Of a stretch of DNA of 64,000 bases, positions 8,892-18,037 are shown piece by piece. The notes under the pieces were generated by a model. That model saw only the letters and a program-made list of their open reading frames with translations. It was not told the origin of the DNA and searched no databases. Source of the stretch: an uncultured Flavobacteriales bacterium. Its GTDB lineage: Bacteria > Bacteroidota > Bacteroidia > Flavobacteriales_G > Salibacteraceae. A program made the position numbers and the translations under genes. Each line of letters begins with the position of its first letter. Within the stretch, counting starts at the first letter, position 1. The stretch is from NCBI GenBank assembly GCA_943788725.1, contig CALSRJ010000005.1:62001-126000 (forward strand), written 5' to 3'.

Positions 8892-9878
8892 ATGAGAATA
8901 GCGGTAATTGGCGCAACAGGCCTAGTGGGTAATGTGATGCTGAAGGTCTTGGCAGAGCGGAGTTTTCCAATCTCTCAATTGTACCTAGTGGCAAGTGAGC
9001 GATCGGTCGGTAAGGAGATCGTATTTGGTGGAATAGCGCATAAAATAATCGGGTTGGCTCAAGCCGTATCGCTCAAGCCTGACATCGCCATTTTTTCCGC
9101 AGGTGGCGCTACCAGTAAGGAGTGGGCTCCCAAGTTTGCTCAGGCCGGCACTACTGTTATCGATAATTCAAGTGCGTGGAGGATGGATCCAGACATAAAA
9201 TTGGTGGTCCCCGAAATCAACGGAGATGAGCTTACCAAAGCCGATAAGATCATCGCAAACCCGAATTGCAGTACGATCCAAATGGTGCTTGCCTTGCGCG
9301 ACATCCATCGTACATATGGTATCGAGCGGCTGGTGATTTCTACCTACCAAAGTGTGTCGGGCACGGGAGTGGAAGCCCTTGCCCAATTGGAGGGTGAGCG
9401 AAAGGGAAGCAAGCCGAAGATGGTGTACCCCTATCCGATCGACATGAACTGCCTTCCCCATGGAGGTGATTTCGATGAGGATGGAAATACCACAGAAGAG
9501 CTCAAGCTCATCCATGAAACGCGCAAGATTTTGGGTGATGAAAGCATTCAGGTCACGGCAACGGTTGTGCGCGTCCCGGTAAAGGGTGGACACAGCGAGT
9601 CGGTGAACATCGAGACGAAGAAGCCGTTTGAATTGTCGGATGTTCGGAGCATGTTGGCTAAAACACCTGGGGTCAAGGTGCAAGACATGCCGGAAACCAA
9701 CACCTATCCGATGCCGCTGTACGCTGAAGGAAAGGACGAAGTGTTCGTAGGACGCATCCGAAGGGATACGAGCCGCCCCAACGCGATGAACATGTGGATC
9801 GTTTCGGATAACCTTCGGAAGGGAGCGGCAACCAACGCTGTTCAGATCGCGGAAGTTGTGAAAGACCTATTGGAATGA
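8892..9878 (+). CDS. asd: Aspartate-semialdehyde dehydrogenase
   Basis: 328 residues from the ATG at 8892; a longer open frame from 8853 adds 13 residues that overlap the promoter and is rejected. The enzyme reduces 4-aspartyl phosphate to aspartate semialdehyde with NADPH (EC 1.2.1.11), the branch point to lysine/diaminopimelate, threonine and methionine, in the cytoplasm. Visible features are the NADP loop GATGLVG (8-13), NPNCST with catalytic Cys126, QSVSGTG (153-159), and the catalytic-region RVPVKGGHSES with His234. The length is normal for the family. Its stop overlaps the start of a small lipoprotein gene (ATGA), so the two are probably cotranscribed, although no functional link is evident. 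Confidence 0.97.
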   Translation: MRIAVIGATGLVGNVMLKVLAERSFPISQLYLVASERSVGKEIVFGGIAHKIIGLAQAVSLKPDIAIFSAGGATSKEWAPKFAQAGTTVIDNSSAWRMDPDIKLVVPEINGDELTKADKIIANPNCSTIQMVLALRDIHRTYGIERLVISTYQSVSGTGVEALAQLEGERKGSKPKMVYPYPIDMNCLPHGGDFDEDGNTTEELKLIHETRKILGDESIQVTATVVRVPVKGGHSESVNIETKKPFELSDVRSMLAKTPGVKVQDMPETNTYPMPLYAEGKDEVFVGRIRRDTSRPNAMNMWIVSDNLRKGAATNAVQIAEVVKDLLE

Positions 9879-10435
9879 AGCATATCCTAATACTTCTGAC
9901 CTTGAGTGTGCTTGCGATGCTCGCGTCGTGCAATGAAAACGCTTCCATGGACGACATGCGCCCAAAGCAAGAACCGTCTATCGTGCGGAGTCTTCCGACC
10001 CAAGACCGTCACTATTTGCTTGAACCATTGGAGGCCGCCTTAGATGATTTGCGAGAGGTAGTAGAGTACAATCCAAGCTTAGAGACCGCAGAGGAAACGA
10101 CCCAGGAAGAAGGTATGAAAGTAGTTTCCACTTACCGGCTAAATGGGAAGGATACGGTCATGATAGATCATGAGGTGGAGCGTCCTTTCCTGCGTGAAAG
10201 ACACCAGCGCTACTATGATGAAAGGGGAGAGATCTTCCTCTTAGAGTCCAATATTGTCCACCTTGCTGCCGACGGATCGCCTGTTGAAAAGCGTGTTTAT
10301 CGCATCTATTACGAAGACGGTCTGGTGCAGCTTTCTGCGTATGGTAAGGTCGCCTACGGGGAAAATTCGTTGCCCAAAGATTGGGTGACCATTTGCCCGA
10401 CGAAGGAAGAAGAAACTTACCTGCTAAGCCGGTAA
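9875..10435 (+). CDS. Small lipoprotein, function unknown
   Basis: 186 residues. The N-terminus has a type II signal peptide with lipobox LASC (Cys19), so it should be lipidated and anchored in the inner or outer membrane. The mature part is acidic and charged, without transmembrane segments or a domain I recognise. A central stretch (TYRLNGKDTVMIDHE ... HQRYYDERGEIFLLES) is predicted to be beta-rich. It overlaps asd by 4 bp and is probably translated by coupling from it. I know no pathway link between asd and such a lipoprotein, so coupling may be incidental. It ends 12 bp before a convergent gene. Confidence 0.75.
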   Translation: MKHILILLTLSVLAMLASCNENASMDDMRPKQEPSIVRSLPTQDRHYLLEPLEAALDDLREVVEYNPSLETAEETTQEEGMKVVSTYRLNGKDTVMIDHEVERPFLRERHQRYYDERGEIFLLESNIVHLAADGSPVEKRVYRIYYEDGLVQLSAYGKVAYGENSLPKDWVTICPTKEEETYLLSR

Positions 10436-10447
10436 CTCAACCTGGAC

Positions 10448-10744
10448 TTATTTCTTTAAGAGCGATCGTTCGAAAATGAACGGGCCAAAGGGCAGCAATG
10501 CTGCAATGAATCCATAGATCACCTTCAGCACATCCCATTTCAGCAGCACGGCTACGTAAATCAGCTGTGCCATGTACACCATAAAGAGGAGTCCGTGTGC
10601 CCAGCCAACGTATTTTACCATTAGGGGCAGGCCCATCATATACTTCAAAGGCATTGCGATCAACACCAACAGAAGGAAGGAAATAGCTTCGGCTCTAGCA
10701 ATGAGAAGAAAGCGGCGCAATTGGGTATTTTGAATAATCTCCAT
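10448..10744 (-). CDS. DUF3817-family small integral membrane protein
   Basis: 98 residues from the ATG at 10744 (a longer frame to 10786 lacks support). It has three hydrophobic segments with the DUF3817 pattern: RRFLLIARAEAISFLLL, then PLKYMMG and VGWAHGLLFMVYM, then a third segment ending in PFGPFIFE. Members of this family are about 95-100 residues long and sit in the inner membrane; their role is unknown. The conserved H in GWAHGLLF and the E in ARAEA are typical. It is convergent with the lipoprotein gene and divergent from the M28 peptidase, so it is a single-gene unit. Confidence 0.8.
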   Translation of the reverse strand: MEIIQNTQLRRFLLIARAEAISFLLLVLIAMPLKYMMGLPLMVKYVGWAHGLLFMVYMAQLIYVAVLLKWDVLKVIYGFIAALLPFGPFIFERSLLKK

Positions 10745-10824
10745 GGGGCACGAAAATACATTCCCTTTCACCGCGAACATTTTCAATCTCTAATTCCTTA
10801 CTTTTCAGAATCAATCTATTCAAG

Positions 10825-12579
10825 ATGAAGCATTTCTTACTCCTTTTCTGCATTGTCAGCCTGGGCCTGATCGCGACTGCTCAGAGCAACATCCAATTGA
10901 CGAACCCAGTGGCCAATGAGGTGCTCATGGGCAATTATGACCCGGTGGATTTCGCGGCGAGCAATGTGATCGATGACCCAAGGGTCATTGCTGCTCAGCT
11001 TACCGATAGAATCAACCCAGATTCATTGTTGAGCTACTTAAAGCGTATGAGCGCTTTTGAAACAAGGAATACCGGGTCTGATACGGTTTCCAACCAACGG
11101 GGCATTGGCGCGGCTAGAAGATGGGCACATCAAAAATTTGAGCAGTTCAGCGGACAAAGCGAGGGCAGATTGATACCTAGTTATCTGCAATTTGACCAGG
11201 TGATTTGTGGAATGGCGCAACACAGAAACATTGTTGCGGTGTTGCCGGGTAGAAATGTCATAGAGCCTGGAAATGGCAAAACAGGAATCGTAATAATAGA
11301 AGGCCATTTGGATAGCCGCTGCGATACGCCCTGTGACACCAACTGCTTGGCAGAAGGCATGGAAGACAATGGAAGCGGCAGCGCGTTGGTGCTTGAATTG
11401 GCGCGCGTTATGTCCAAATACACCTACGACCGAACCATCGTTTTTATGCTGACCATCGGGGAGGAGCAAGGTCTCTATGGCGCCGATGCGATGGCCGACT
11501 TTGTGAAGGATAATGGCATCCCGGTAGCCGCGGTGTTAAACAACGACGTGATTGGTGGGGTCATCTGCGGAGAGACAAGTTCGGCGCCCTCTTGTCCGAC
11601 CGAGAACGACATTGACAGTACCCAAGTAAGGATCTTTTCAGCCGGAACCTTCAATTCAAGAAATAAACAACTCGCCCGCTACGTAAAGTTGCAGTACATG
11701 GAAGAGTTGGTGCAACACGTCAAAGTGCCCCAACAGATCACGATCATGACGGCTGAAGATCGGCAAGGAAGGGGTGGAGATCATATCCCATTTCGAAGCC
11801 AAGGCTATGCGGCCATTCGATTTACCTCGGCCAACGAGCATGGCGATGCCTCGAATGGAGCGGGCTATGACGATCGGCAGCACACGAGTGAGGATGTGCT
11901 CGGGGTAGACACTGACAGCGATGGTCAATTGGACAGCTTTTTCGTTGACTTCAACTACCTTGCCCGCAATGGTGCGATCAACGCAAATGCGGCAACGATG
12001 ATCGCTCAGAATGTATGTTTTGATGGAGGATTTGTAGTAGAACAGATCAATTGGCATCAAGTCCGTGTGAGTATCGGCGGAGATTGGTGCCCAGGGCCTC
12101 CCTATCGCATCGCGATCCGGACAGAAACAAACGACTTTGATACCGTGCTCTCTACAGATTCCAATGTGACCATTGTTGAAGTAACCCCGGGCCTCATGCA
12201 TTTTTTCAGTGTGTGTGGCGTGAACGAGAATGACATTGAGAGTCTGTTTACCGGTGAGCAGTTCATCGATATTGTTGGCCTCAATGAGGTCGCCATTGAG
12301 AAGAGAGGCATCGAACTTCTCCAGAACCGACCGAATCCTTTTGATGAGAGCACGACGATTGCATTTTTGGTACACGACATGCCGGCTTCGAAGCAGGCCA
12401 CGGTTAGGATTGCGGATGTAGAGGGGCGGGTTATCCATCAGTTTGACCAACCGCTGCAAGCGGGAATGAATGAGGTGCTTTACCATCATGGCTACGGAAA
12501 AGTAGGCACCTTTTACTACTCTCTTATGATTGATAATCAAGTAGTTGATACAAAGAAAATGGTATTTGTAGCGAACTGA
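10825..12579 (+). CDS. T9SS-sorted M28-family metallo-aminopeptidase
   Basis: 584 residues. Signal peptide (MKHFLLLFCIVSLGLIATAQ), then an M28 peptidase domain with the expected co-catalytic zinc ligands: EGHLDS (His161, with Asp163), EDNGSGS (Asp181), the catalytic pair GEE (Glu213/214), NNDVIGG (Asp241) and GGDHIPF (His320). The final ~90 residues form a T9SS sorting domain (LLQNRPNPFDESTTI ... GTFYYSLMIDN), so it is secreted or surface-attached. It should release N-terminal residues from extracellular peptides, supplying amino acids. A CxxxCxxxC cluster (166-174, RCDTPCDTNC) beside the active site suggests disulphides. The next gene starts 3 bp downstream and is probably in the same transcript. 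Confidence 0.93.
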   Translation: MKHFLLLFCIVSLGLIATAQSNIQLTNPVANEVLMGNYDPVDFAASNVIDDPRVIAAQLTDRINPDSLLSYLKRMSAFETRNTGSDTVSNQRGIGAARRWAHQKFEQFSGQSEGRLIPSYLQFDQVICGMAQHRNIVAVLPGRNVIEPGNGKTGIVIIEGHLDSRCDTPCDTNCLAEGMEDNGSGSALVLELARVMSKYTYDRTIVFMLTIGEEQGLYGADAMADFVKDNGIPVAAVLNNDVIGGVICGETSSAPSCPTENDIDSTQVRIFSAGTFNSRNKQLARYVKLQYMEELVQHVKVPQQITIMTAEDRQGRGGDHIPFRSQGYAAIRFTSANEHGDASNGAGYDDRQHTSEDVLGVDTDSDGQLDSFFVDFNYLARNGAINANAATMIAQNVCFDGGFVVEQINWHQVRVSIGGDWCPGPPYRIAIRTETNDFDTVLSTDSNVTIVEVTPGLMHFFSVCGVNENDIESLFTGEQFIDIVGLNEVAIEKRGIELLQNRPNPFDESTTIAFLVHDMPASKQATVRIADVEGRVIHQFDQPLQAGMNEVLYHHGYGKVGTFYYSLMIDNQVVDTKKMVFVAN

Positions 12580-12582
12580 CCT

Positions 12583-13299
12583 GTGATAATCAGGTGGGCA
12601 ATATTGATTTATCTGATGCTGCTCGCTGGAGTCGTTCAAGCGCAGGATGATTATTTCGGACAGTGGAACCTGCACCTGGCACAATTGAATCCAACCCATA
12701 ACGGAGATCGCATGGTTGTTGCTGTGATTCCTTTGGGGGGATCGCTAACGACCACCCTGACTCCCCATTGGCTCTTGCGCTATAACGTGCAATACGCCCA
12801 TAGGAAATACAACAGCAGTTGTCGCTCATGCAAGGACGGCCTTGAATCAATAGACCAGTTCGATCAGGTTGAGATTGGGGCTGTGGCGTATTACGATATA
12901 GGCGAGCCCTACTCTGAGAAGCGAGTACAAGTCCTTTTCGGGCTTGGGTTTGTAGCTCAATACACCTTCGCTCAACAATCCTATCAAGGAACGAGTTGGA
13001 GCGTACTCAACGGCACCCAAGAGTTGAGGAGTTTTGGTGTATACGGTACGGCGCCAGTCCTCTTATCTGTAAGATTGAATCCTAGGGTTAGATTTGAGCT
13101 CGGGTCTGAATTGAGGATTGGAGGTAAAAACGTTGCATTTCAAGACCGCAGCACCAGCACGGTCAATGCACAACGCCTGGTCAGCGAATCAGACCAATCG
13201 TTTTCGGATGTGGGCCTTGTGTTTTATCCAGCCTATGCCAGTCTAGGGTTGCTAATCAATCGTGACCGCAAGGAGAGGGAAGCAGACAAGCAAGAGTAG
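12583..13299 (+). CDS. Outer-membrane-barrel-like exported protein, function unknown
   Basis: About 238 residues starting at a GTG three bases after the peptidase stop; this start gives a convincing signal peptide (IIRWAILIYLMLLAGVVQAQ) and no ATG precedes it. The mature protein alternates polar and hydrophobic residues (LLRYNVQYAHRKY, VQVLFGLGFVAQYTF, RVRFELGSELRIGG), as expected of an 8- to 10-strand beta barrel. A CRSCKDG segment (pair of cysteines) lies in a predicted loop. It ends in a charged tail (RDRKEREADKQE). I do not recognise the family. It is probably cotranscribed with the M28 peptidase and convergent with lspA. Confidence 0.7.
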   Translation: MIIRWAILIYLMLLAGVVQAQDDYFGQWNLHLAQLNPTHNGDRMVVAVIPLGGSLTTTLTPHWLLRYNVQYAHRKYNSSCRSCKDGLESIDQFDQVEIGAVAYYDIGEPYSEKRVQVLFGLGFVAQYTFAQQSYQGTSWSVLNGTQELRSFGVYGTAPVLLSVRLNPRVRFELGSELRIGGKNVAFQDRSTSTVNAQRLVSESDQSFSDVGLVFYPAYASLGLLINRDRKEREADKQE

Positions 13300-13305
13300 A
13301 GAGGA

Positions 13306-13950
13306 TTAGGTCTCGTTAGAGGCGTCTGTTTGACTTTCCTCCTCGGCGACTTTTTCTTCAGAAGGGAAATACCTTTTTTGGAAAACTACAATCATCCCAA
13401 TTCCAGTGGTGATGGCTGTATCGGCGATGTTGAAAACAGGACGAAAGAATGCGAAATTGTCTCCCCCTAAGAAGGGAATCCATTCGGGAAAAGTTCCTGA
13501 GACCAGTGGGAAGTAGAGCATATCTACCACGCGGCCGAAAAGGAAGGGAGCATACCCGCCATTCTCTGGCATGAACGTAGCGATTTGGTGATAGCTGTCA
13601 TTGAACAGGACGCCGTAAAACATGGAATCTAAGATGTTGCCTAATGCACCTGAAAAGATCAACGAACCGGCGATGATCAATCCGGGCTTAGCCCCACGAG
13701 CAGCGGTTCTGAAAAGATAGAATCCAATAAGTGAAACGGCAATGATCCTAAAAATGGACAATGCGATTTTACCGCTATCTCCGCCGAACTCCATGCCGAA
13801 GGCCATTCCATTGTTCTCCGTGAAATGGATGATGAACCAATTCCCAAACACTGCAAATTCTTGGCCCAAGTACATATTGGTCTTGATCCAAATCTTCAGC
13901 ACTTGGTCAGCGATGAGGACGGAGAGCGTTATGAAAAGGGCCTTCTTCAA
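13306..13950 (-). CDS. lspA: Lipoprotein signal peptidase (signal peptidase II)
   Basis: About 214 residues. This aspartic protease of the inner membrane cleaves prolipoprotein signal peptides before the lipidated cysteine, so it serves the many lipoproteins of this window. Conserved motifs are present: ADQVLKIWIK near the N-terminus, TENNGMAFGM, GNILDSM, GRVVDML (Asp143) and FNIADTAI (Asp177), the last two supplying the catalytic aspartates. Four hydrophobic segments fit the family. The sequence between GNILDSM and GRVVDML carries an insertion often seen in Bacteroidota LspA. The start appears to be a TTG (13950-13948) giving MKKALFIT; no in-frame ATG precedes it and the next would delete the first helix. 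It lies downstream of the dksA-like gene and ileS. Confidence 0.95.
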   Translation of the reverse strand: MKKALFITLSVLIADQVLKIWIKTNMYLGQEFAVFGNWFIIHFTENNGMAFGMEFGGDSGKIALSIFRIIAVSLIGFYLFRTAARGAKPGLIIAGSLIFSGALGNILDSMFYGVLFNDSYHQIATFMPENGGYAPFLFGRVVDMLYFPLVSGTFPEWIPFLGGDNFAFFRPVFNIADTAITTGIGMIVVFQKRYFPSEEKVAEEESQTDASNET

Positions 13951-13978
13951 ATCGCTAAAGGGGATGAAGGAGGGAATA

Positions 13979-14362
13979 CTATGACTGCTGATTCTTCGCC
14001 TCGATGCTCAGTGTAGCATGGGGGACGATGCGTAGACGTTCTTTGGAAATAAGCTTTCCGGTCACGCGGCAAAGGCCGTAGGTCTTGTTTTCGATGCGGA
14101 TCAGCGCGTCGTTCAAGTGCTTGATAAACTTCTCCTGACGAGCTGCCAATTGGGCGGTCTCTTCGCGAGAAAGCACATCTGAACCGTCTTCAATCAATTT
14201 GAAGGTGGGCGAGGTGTCGTCCGTTCCATTGTTGTCTTTCAAAGACATGGAAGAATTCAATAAATCATAATCCTCCTTCGCCTCTACCAACTTTGATTCA
14301 ATGATGTCGCGGAACTCTTTGAGCTCTGCGTCTGAGAATCGTGTCTTTTCTTTTTCTGCCAT
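13979..14362 (-). CDS. TraR/DksA-family protein without a complete zinc finger
   Basis: 127 residues. An N-terminal helical region (LKEFRDIIESKLVEAKEDY) leads to a second helix and then to the DksA-like C-terminal signature YGLCRVTGKLISKERL ... VPHATLSIEAKNQ. Only one cysteine (Cys98) of the four zinc ligands remains, which is the usual condition for this Bacteroidota subgroup. DksA-type proteins enter the RNA polymerase secondary channel and modulate initiation, often with ppGpp; whether this relative does so is inferred from family. It lies between ileS (5 bp upstream) and lspA (28 bp downstream) on the same strand, so the three are probably one operon. Confidence 0.85.
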   Translation of the reverse strand: MAEKEKTRFSDAELKEFRDIIESKLVEAKEDYDLLNSSMSLKDNNGTDDTSPTFKLIEDGSDVLSREETAQLAARQEKFIKHLNDALIRIENKTYGLCRVTGKLISKERLRIVPHATLSIEAKNQQS

Positions 14363-14367
14363 GTCGT

Positions 14368-17300
14368 TTATGCTTCGGCTTTCTCTAAATAAATCTTTGT
14401 GGAAACGCCTGGTTCCACTTCGATGTCTTGTGCTTGTTCGTTTGTGATGACCTCCGAAAGCGTCAGTTCAGAGGCAAGCGTCTCGTCACAAATATAAATT
14501 TTATTGGATTCGACCGCACGTACGATATCCGCTTGGTTTTCAACGAATAATTTGATGCGATCTGTTACCTCCAGTCCTCGGTCTTTTCGCATATTTTGGA
14601 TGCGATTCACCAGCTCACGGGCGATTCCTTCGGACCGTAATACCTCACTTATGGTGATGTCCATAGCTACGGTAACGTTTCCTTCACTTGCTACGGTCCA
14701 TCCGGGGATGTCTTTCGTGCTGATTTCAACGTCTTCTTTGCTCAATTCGAACGATGTTCCATTCAAGTCGAGAACAATGCTTCCATCTCGCTCGATTGTA
14801 GTAATCTCCTGCTGACCGAAGCCATTTACCGCTCCTGCGAGCAGCTTCATGTCTTTGCCAACTTTGGGCCCTAGGGTCTTGAAATTGGGCTTGATGCTCT
14901 TCACAAATACACCCTCGTCTTTCACGTATTGCAATTCTTTCACATTGATCTCCGAGAGGATGAGGTTTTCCACCTCGTGCAAGTGACGCTCAAAATTGGC
15001 GTCCATTACCGGGATCATGATCTTTTGCAGCGGCTGACGCACGCGAATGTTTTCCTTCTTCCGCAGGGAAAGGGCGAGGGATGAAGCCGTCTGGGCAAGC
15101 GCCATCCGTTCTTCCAAGTCTTTATCGATGAGCTGTTCGTCGATGGTTGGCCACTCGGCTAGGTGAACCGACGACTCACTCTCTTGCTGTGTTGCTGCAT
15201 TGAGATCACAGAAGAGGTGATCAGAGTAAAACGGCGCAATGGGAGCGCTCAGCTTCGCCACGGTATTCAAGCAACGGTATAAGGTCTGATAGGCCGCGAT
15301 TTTGTCTTCACTGTATTCTCCTTTCCAGAATCGGCGGCGACACAAACGCACATACCAGTTGCTCAGTTCATCCACCACAAAGTCTTGAATCGCCCTACCG
15401 GCGCGCGTAGGCTCGTAGCTCTCGTAAGCGTCTTCCACTTCCTTGATCAAACTGTTCAAGCGAGAGATCACCCAGCGGTCGATCTCCGGCCGTTGCTCCA
15501 AGGGGACTTCTTCCTCGGCGTACGTGAACTTGTCAACGTTGGCGTATAGGGAGAAGAATGCGTAAGTATTGTGCAATGCTCGGAAGTATTTCCGTTGCAC
15601 TTCCGTGATGCCGTCGAGATCAAACTTGAGGTTATCCCATGGAGGAGCGTTGGTAATCATGTACCAGCGTGTAGCATCTGGACCGAACTTGCCGAGGGTC
15701 TCAAAAGGGTCTGCGGCATTGCCGAGACGCTTGGACATCTTTTGACCGTTCTTGTCCAATACTAGTCCGTTGCTCACCACATTCTTGTAGGCTACGGACC
15801 CTTTGATCATCGAAGAAATAGCGTGGAGGGTATAAAACCAACCACGCGTTTGGTCAACGCCCTCAGCGATGAAATCGGCTGGAAATGCCTTTCCACTGTC
15901 TATTAATGCTTTGTTTTCGAAAGGGTAATGCCATTGGGCGTAGGGCATCGCGCCACTGTCGAACCAAACGTCGATGAGGTCTAACTCTCGTGCCAAGACC
16001 TGTCCATTGCGGTAGAAAATGACTTGGTCAACGAACGGACGATGCAGGTCTACTTGGTCTTTCGGCAACGAGGCAAAGAAGATAACCTGCTTGCTGCGAA
16101 TGAGATCGTTCCAAACGTTGTTGACATTCTCACCCCGCAAGCGCATTTCGCCTAGGAGTTTTCTTAGTGACTGACCGTCGTGCCGGTTACCGCTTTCATC
16201 TGTGCAAGATTCGGTGATGAAGTAGGCATTTTTCTCTGCAAATTCGTCGATGGCTCCGAGGCATTCTTCGAGCAGTGGGCCGTAAGGCCCCGTCCGCCAA
16301 ATCGGTAGTGGGGTTCCCCAATAACGGGACCGACTCAGGTTCCAGTCGTTGACGTTTTCCAGCCAATTGCCGAAACGTCCAGTTCCCGTGCTCGCTGGTT
16401 TCCAGTTGATCGTGTTGTTCAACTCGATCATTTTTTCGCGTGCTGATGTTGCCTTGATGAACCATGAGTCCAATGGGTAGTACAAAATGGGCTTGTCCGT
16501 ACGCCAGCAATGGGGGTAGTTGTGTTGGTACTTTTCAACCTTGAATGCCTTGCCTTCGAGTTTCAACTTGAGGGCGATGCGCTCATCCACACTTAAGTAG
16601 TTGCTCAGGTTGGGAATGAATGCTTTGAGCGCTTCCTTCTGCTGTTCGAAGTCCTTCTTCAGCTCAACTTCGGTGAGGTACTCGGCCTTAACCGGTTCTC
16701 CACCCAATCCCCATACAGGGTCTTGCACAGAATCTACAAAACGACCGCGCAGGTCTACCAGTGGAACGGGGTCCCCATTTTCGTTGAGCACTAGCATGGG
16801 CGGAATTCCCGCCTCCTTGGCTACACGCATGTCGTCTGCACCAAAGGTGGGCGCGGTGTGTACAATTCCAGTACCATCTTCCGTAGTGACGAAATCACCC
16901 GCGATTACCCGATAGGCTTTTTCTGCATCTTGAAAAGGCTGTGCGTAAGGAAGGAGTTGTTCGTAGGAAAGGCCGACCATATCGGAGCCTTTGAATGATG
17001 CTAAGACTCGGTAAGGCAACACCTTGTCGTTGGCGGAATAGGCCATATCAGCGGCTTCGCCTTCGGGCTTGAAATAAGCTTGAAGCCTTGACTTCGCAAG
17101 GACGATCTTTTGAGGATCTGCCGTATATGGATTGAACGTGTCAACCAAGAGATACTCGATGTTGGCTCCAACGGTTAATGCAGTATTGGAGGGAAGTGTC
17201 CATGGCGTAGTTGTCCATGCCATGATGAAGACTGCCCCAGCTTGCAGTGCTTCCTGCAGTTCAGCAACGCTGGACTCTGCCGAGTTGACCTGGAAGAGTG

Positions 17301-17931
17301 CCGTGCAACTCGTATCCTTCACATCACGATAGGTGCCCGGAAGGTTGAGCTCGTGAGAGCTGAGACCCGTTCCTGCGGCAGGAGAATAGGGCTGGATCGT
17401 GTAGCCCTTGTAGATCATTTGCTTTTGGTAAAGCTGACTCAACAACCACCAAACGGTTTCGATGTATTTGTTTTCATAAGTCACATATGGGTCACTCATG
17501 TCGACCCAGTAACCCATCTTTTCTGTCAGATCATTCCATACATCCGTATAGCGCATGACCGCTTCTCGGCATGCGCGGTTGTATTCTTCGATCGTAATGC
17601 TTTTGCCGATGTCCTCCTTGGTAATTCCCAGCTCTTTTTCAACGCCGAGCTCTACGGGAAGGCCATGGGTATCCCAACCTGCTTTTCGGTGTACCTGAAA
17701 TCCTTTTTGAGTCTTGTATCGGCAGAAAAGATCCTTGATTGTGCGGGCCATGACATGGTGAATGCCCGGCATTCCGTTGGCTGAGGGAGGCCCTTCATAG
17801 AAGACGTAGTTGGGCTTCCCCTCGCGTGAGCTAACGCTTTCTTCGAAGGTCTTCTCCTGCTTCCACTTCTCCAGTACCTGCTCCGCTATGTTCGGCAGGT
17901 TCATTCCGTCGTATTCTTTAAATGGTTTCAT
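14368..17931 (-). CDS. ileS: Isoleucyl-tRNA synthetase
   Basis: About 1187 residues. I use the ATG at 17931 (MKPFKEYDGMNLP); an in-frame TTG three codons upstream is less likely. The enzyme charges tRNA-Ile in the cytoplasm (EC 6.1.1.5). Class I signatures are clear: the HIGH region reads PGIHH (residues 55-59) and the KMSKS loop reads KMSKR (731-735). Between them is the CP1 editing domain (TTPWTLPSNTAL, GTGIVHTAPTFGADD). The C-terminus has the anticodon-binding domain and a long extension of the eukaryote-like IleRS clade common in Bacteroidota, which lacks the C-terminal zinc-binding cysteines of the E. coli type. It heads the ileS-dksA-like-lspA run. Confidence 0.98.
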   Translation of the reverse strand: MKPFKEYDGMNLPNIAEQVLEKWKQEKTFEESVSSREGKPNYVFYEGPPSANGMPGIHHVMARTIKDLFCRYKTQKGFQVHRKAGWDTHGLPVELGVEKELGITKEDIGKSITIEEYNRACREAVMRYTDVWNDLTEKMGYWVDMSDPYVTYENKYIETVWWLLSQLYQKQMIYKGYTIQPYSPAAGTGLSSHELNLPGTYRDVKDTSCTALFQVNSAESSVAELQEALQAGAVFIMAWTTTPWTLPSNTALTVGANIEYLLVDTFNPYTADPQKIVLAKSRLQAYFKPEGEAADMAYSANDKVLPYRVLASFKGSDMVGLSYEQLLPYAQPFQDAEKAYRVIAGDFVTTEDGTGIVHTAPTFGADDMRVAKEAGIPPMLVLNENGDPVPLVDLRGRFVDSVQDPVWGLGGEPVKAEYLTEVELKKDFEQQKEALKAFIPNLSNYLSVDERIALKLKLEGKAFKVEKYQHNYPHCWRTDKPILYYPLDSWFIKATSAREKMIELNNTINWKPASTGTGRFGNWLENVNDWNLSRSRYWGTPLPIWRTGPYGPLLEECLGAIDEFAEKNAYFITESCTDESGNRHDGQSLRKLLGEMRLRGENVNNVWNDLIRSKQVIFFASLPKDQVDLHRPFVDQVIFYRNGQVLARELDLIDVWFDSGAMPYAQWHYPFENKALIDSGKAFPADFIAEGVDQTRGWFYTLHAISSMIKGSVAYKNVVSNGLVLDKNGQKMSKRLGNAADPFETLGKFGPDATRWYMITNAPPWDNLKFDLDGITEVQRKYFRALHNTYAFFSLYANVDKFTYAEEEVPLEQRPEIDRWVISRLNSLIKEVEDAYESYEPTRAGRAIQDFVVDELSNWYVRLCRRRFWKGEYSEDKIAAYQTLYRCLNTVAKLSAPIAPFYSDHLFCDLNAATQQESESSVHLAEWPTIDEQLIDKDLEERMALAQTASSLALSLRKKENIRVRQPLQKIMIPVMDANFERHLHEVENLILSEINVKELQYVKDEGVFVKSIKPNFKTLGPKVGKDMKLLAGAVNGFGQQEITTIERDGSIVLDLNGTSFELSKEDVEISTKDIPGWTVASEGNVTVAMDITISEVLRSEGIARELVNRIQNMRKDRGLEVTDRIKLFVENQADIVRAVESNKIYICDETLASELTLSEVITNEQAQDIEVEPGVSTKIYLEKAEA

Positions 17932-17963
17932 TTCAGCCAACTACCCTTGTTTTATAAAGGCTG

Positions 17964-17971
17964 CAAAGGTA
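17964..17971 (-). promoter_or_regulatory. -7 box TACCTTTG for ileS
   Basis: Reads TACCTTTG on the minus strand, 32 bp before the ileS ATG. It is a perfect TAnnTTTG match; no TTG is found at the expected -33 position. Confidence 0.45.
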
Positions 17972-18037
17972 AAACGCTCAGGGCATTTGGCATACTTGAC
18001 CTCTGATATAGTTTGTCAATAGGAAAAAGGGACAGGA

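Noticed and set aside
11656-12699. A 347-codon open frame antisense to the M28 peptidase gene
   Set aside because: It lies opposite a well-supported gene, has no domain or signal peptide and covers a promoter-poor junction. Long antisense frames are expected in coding DNA of this composition.
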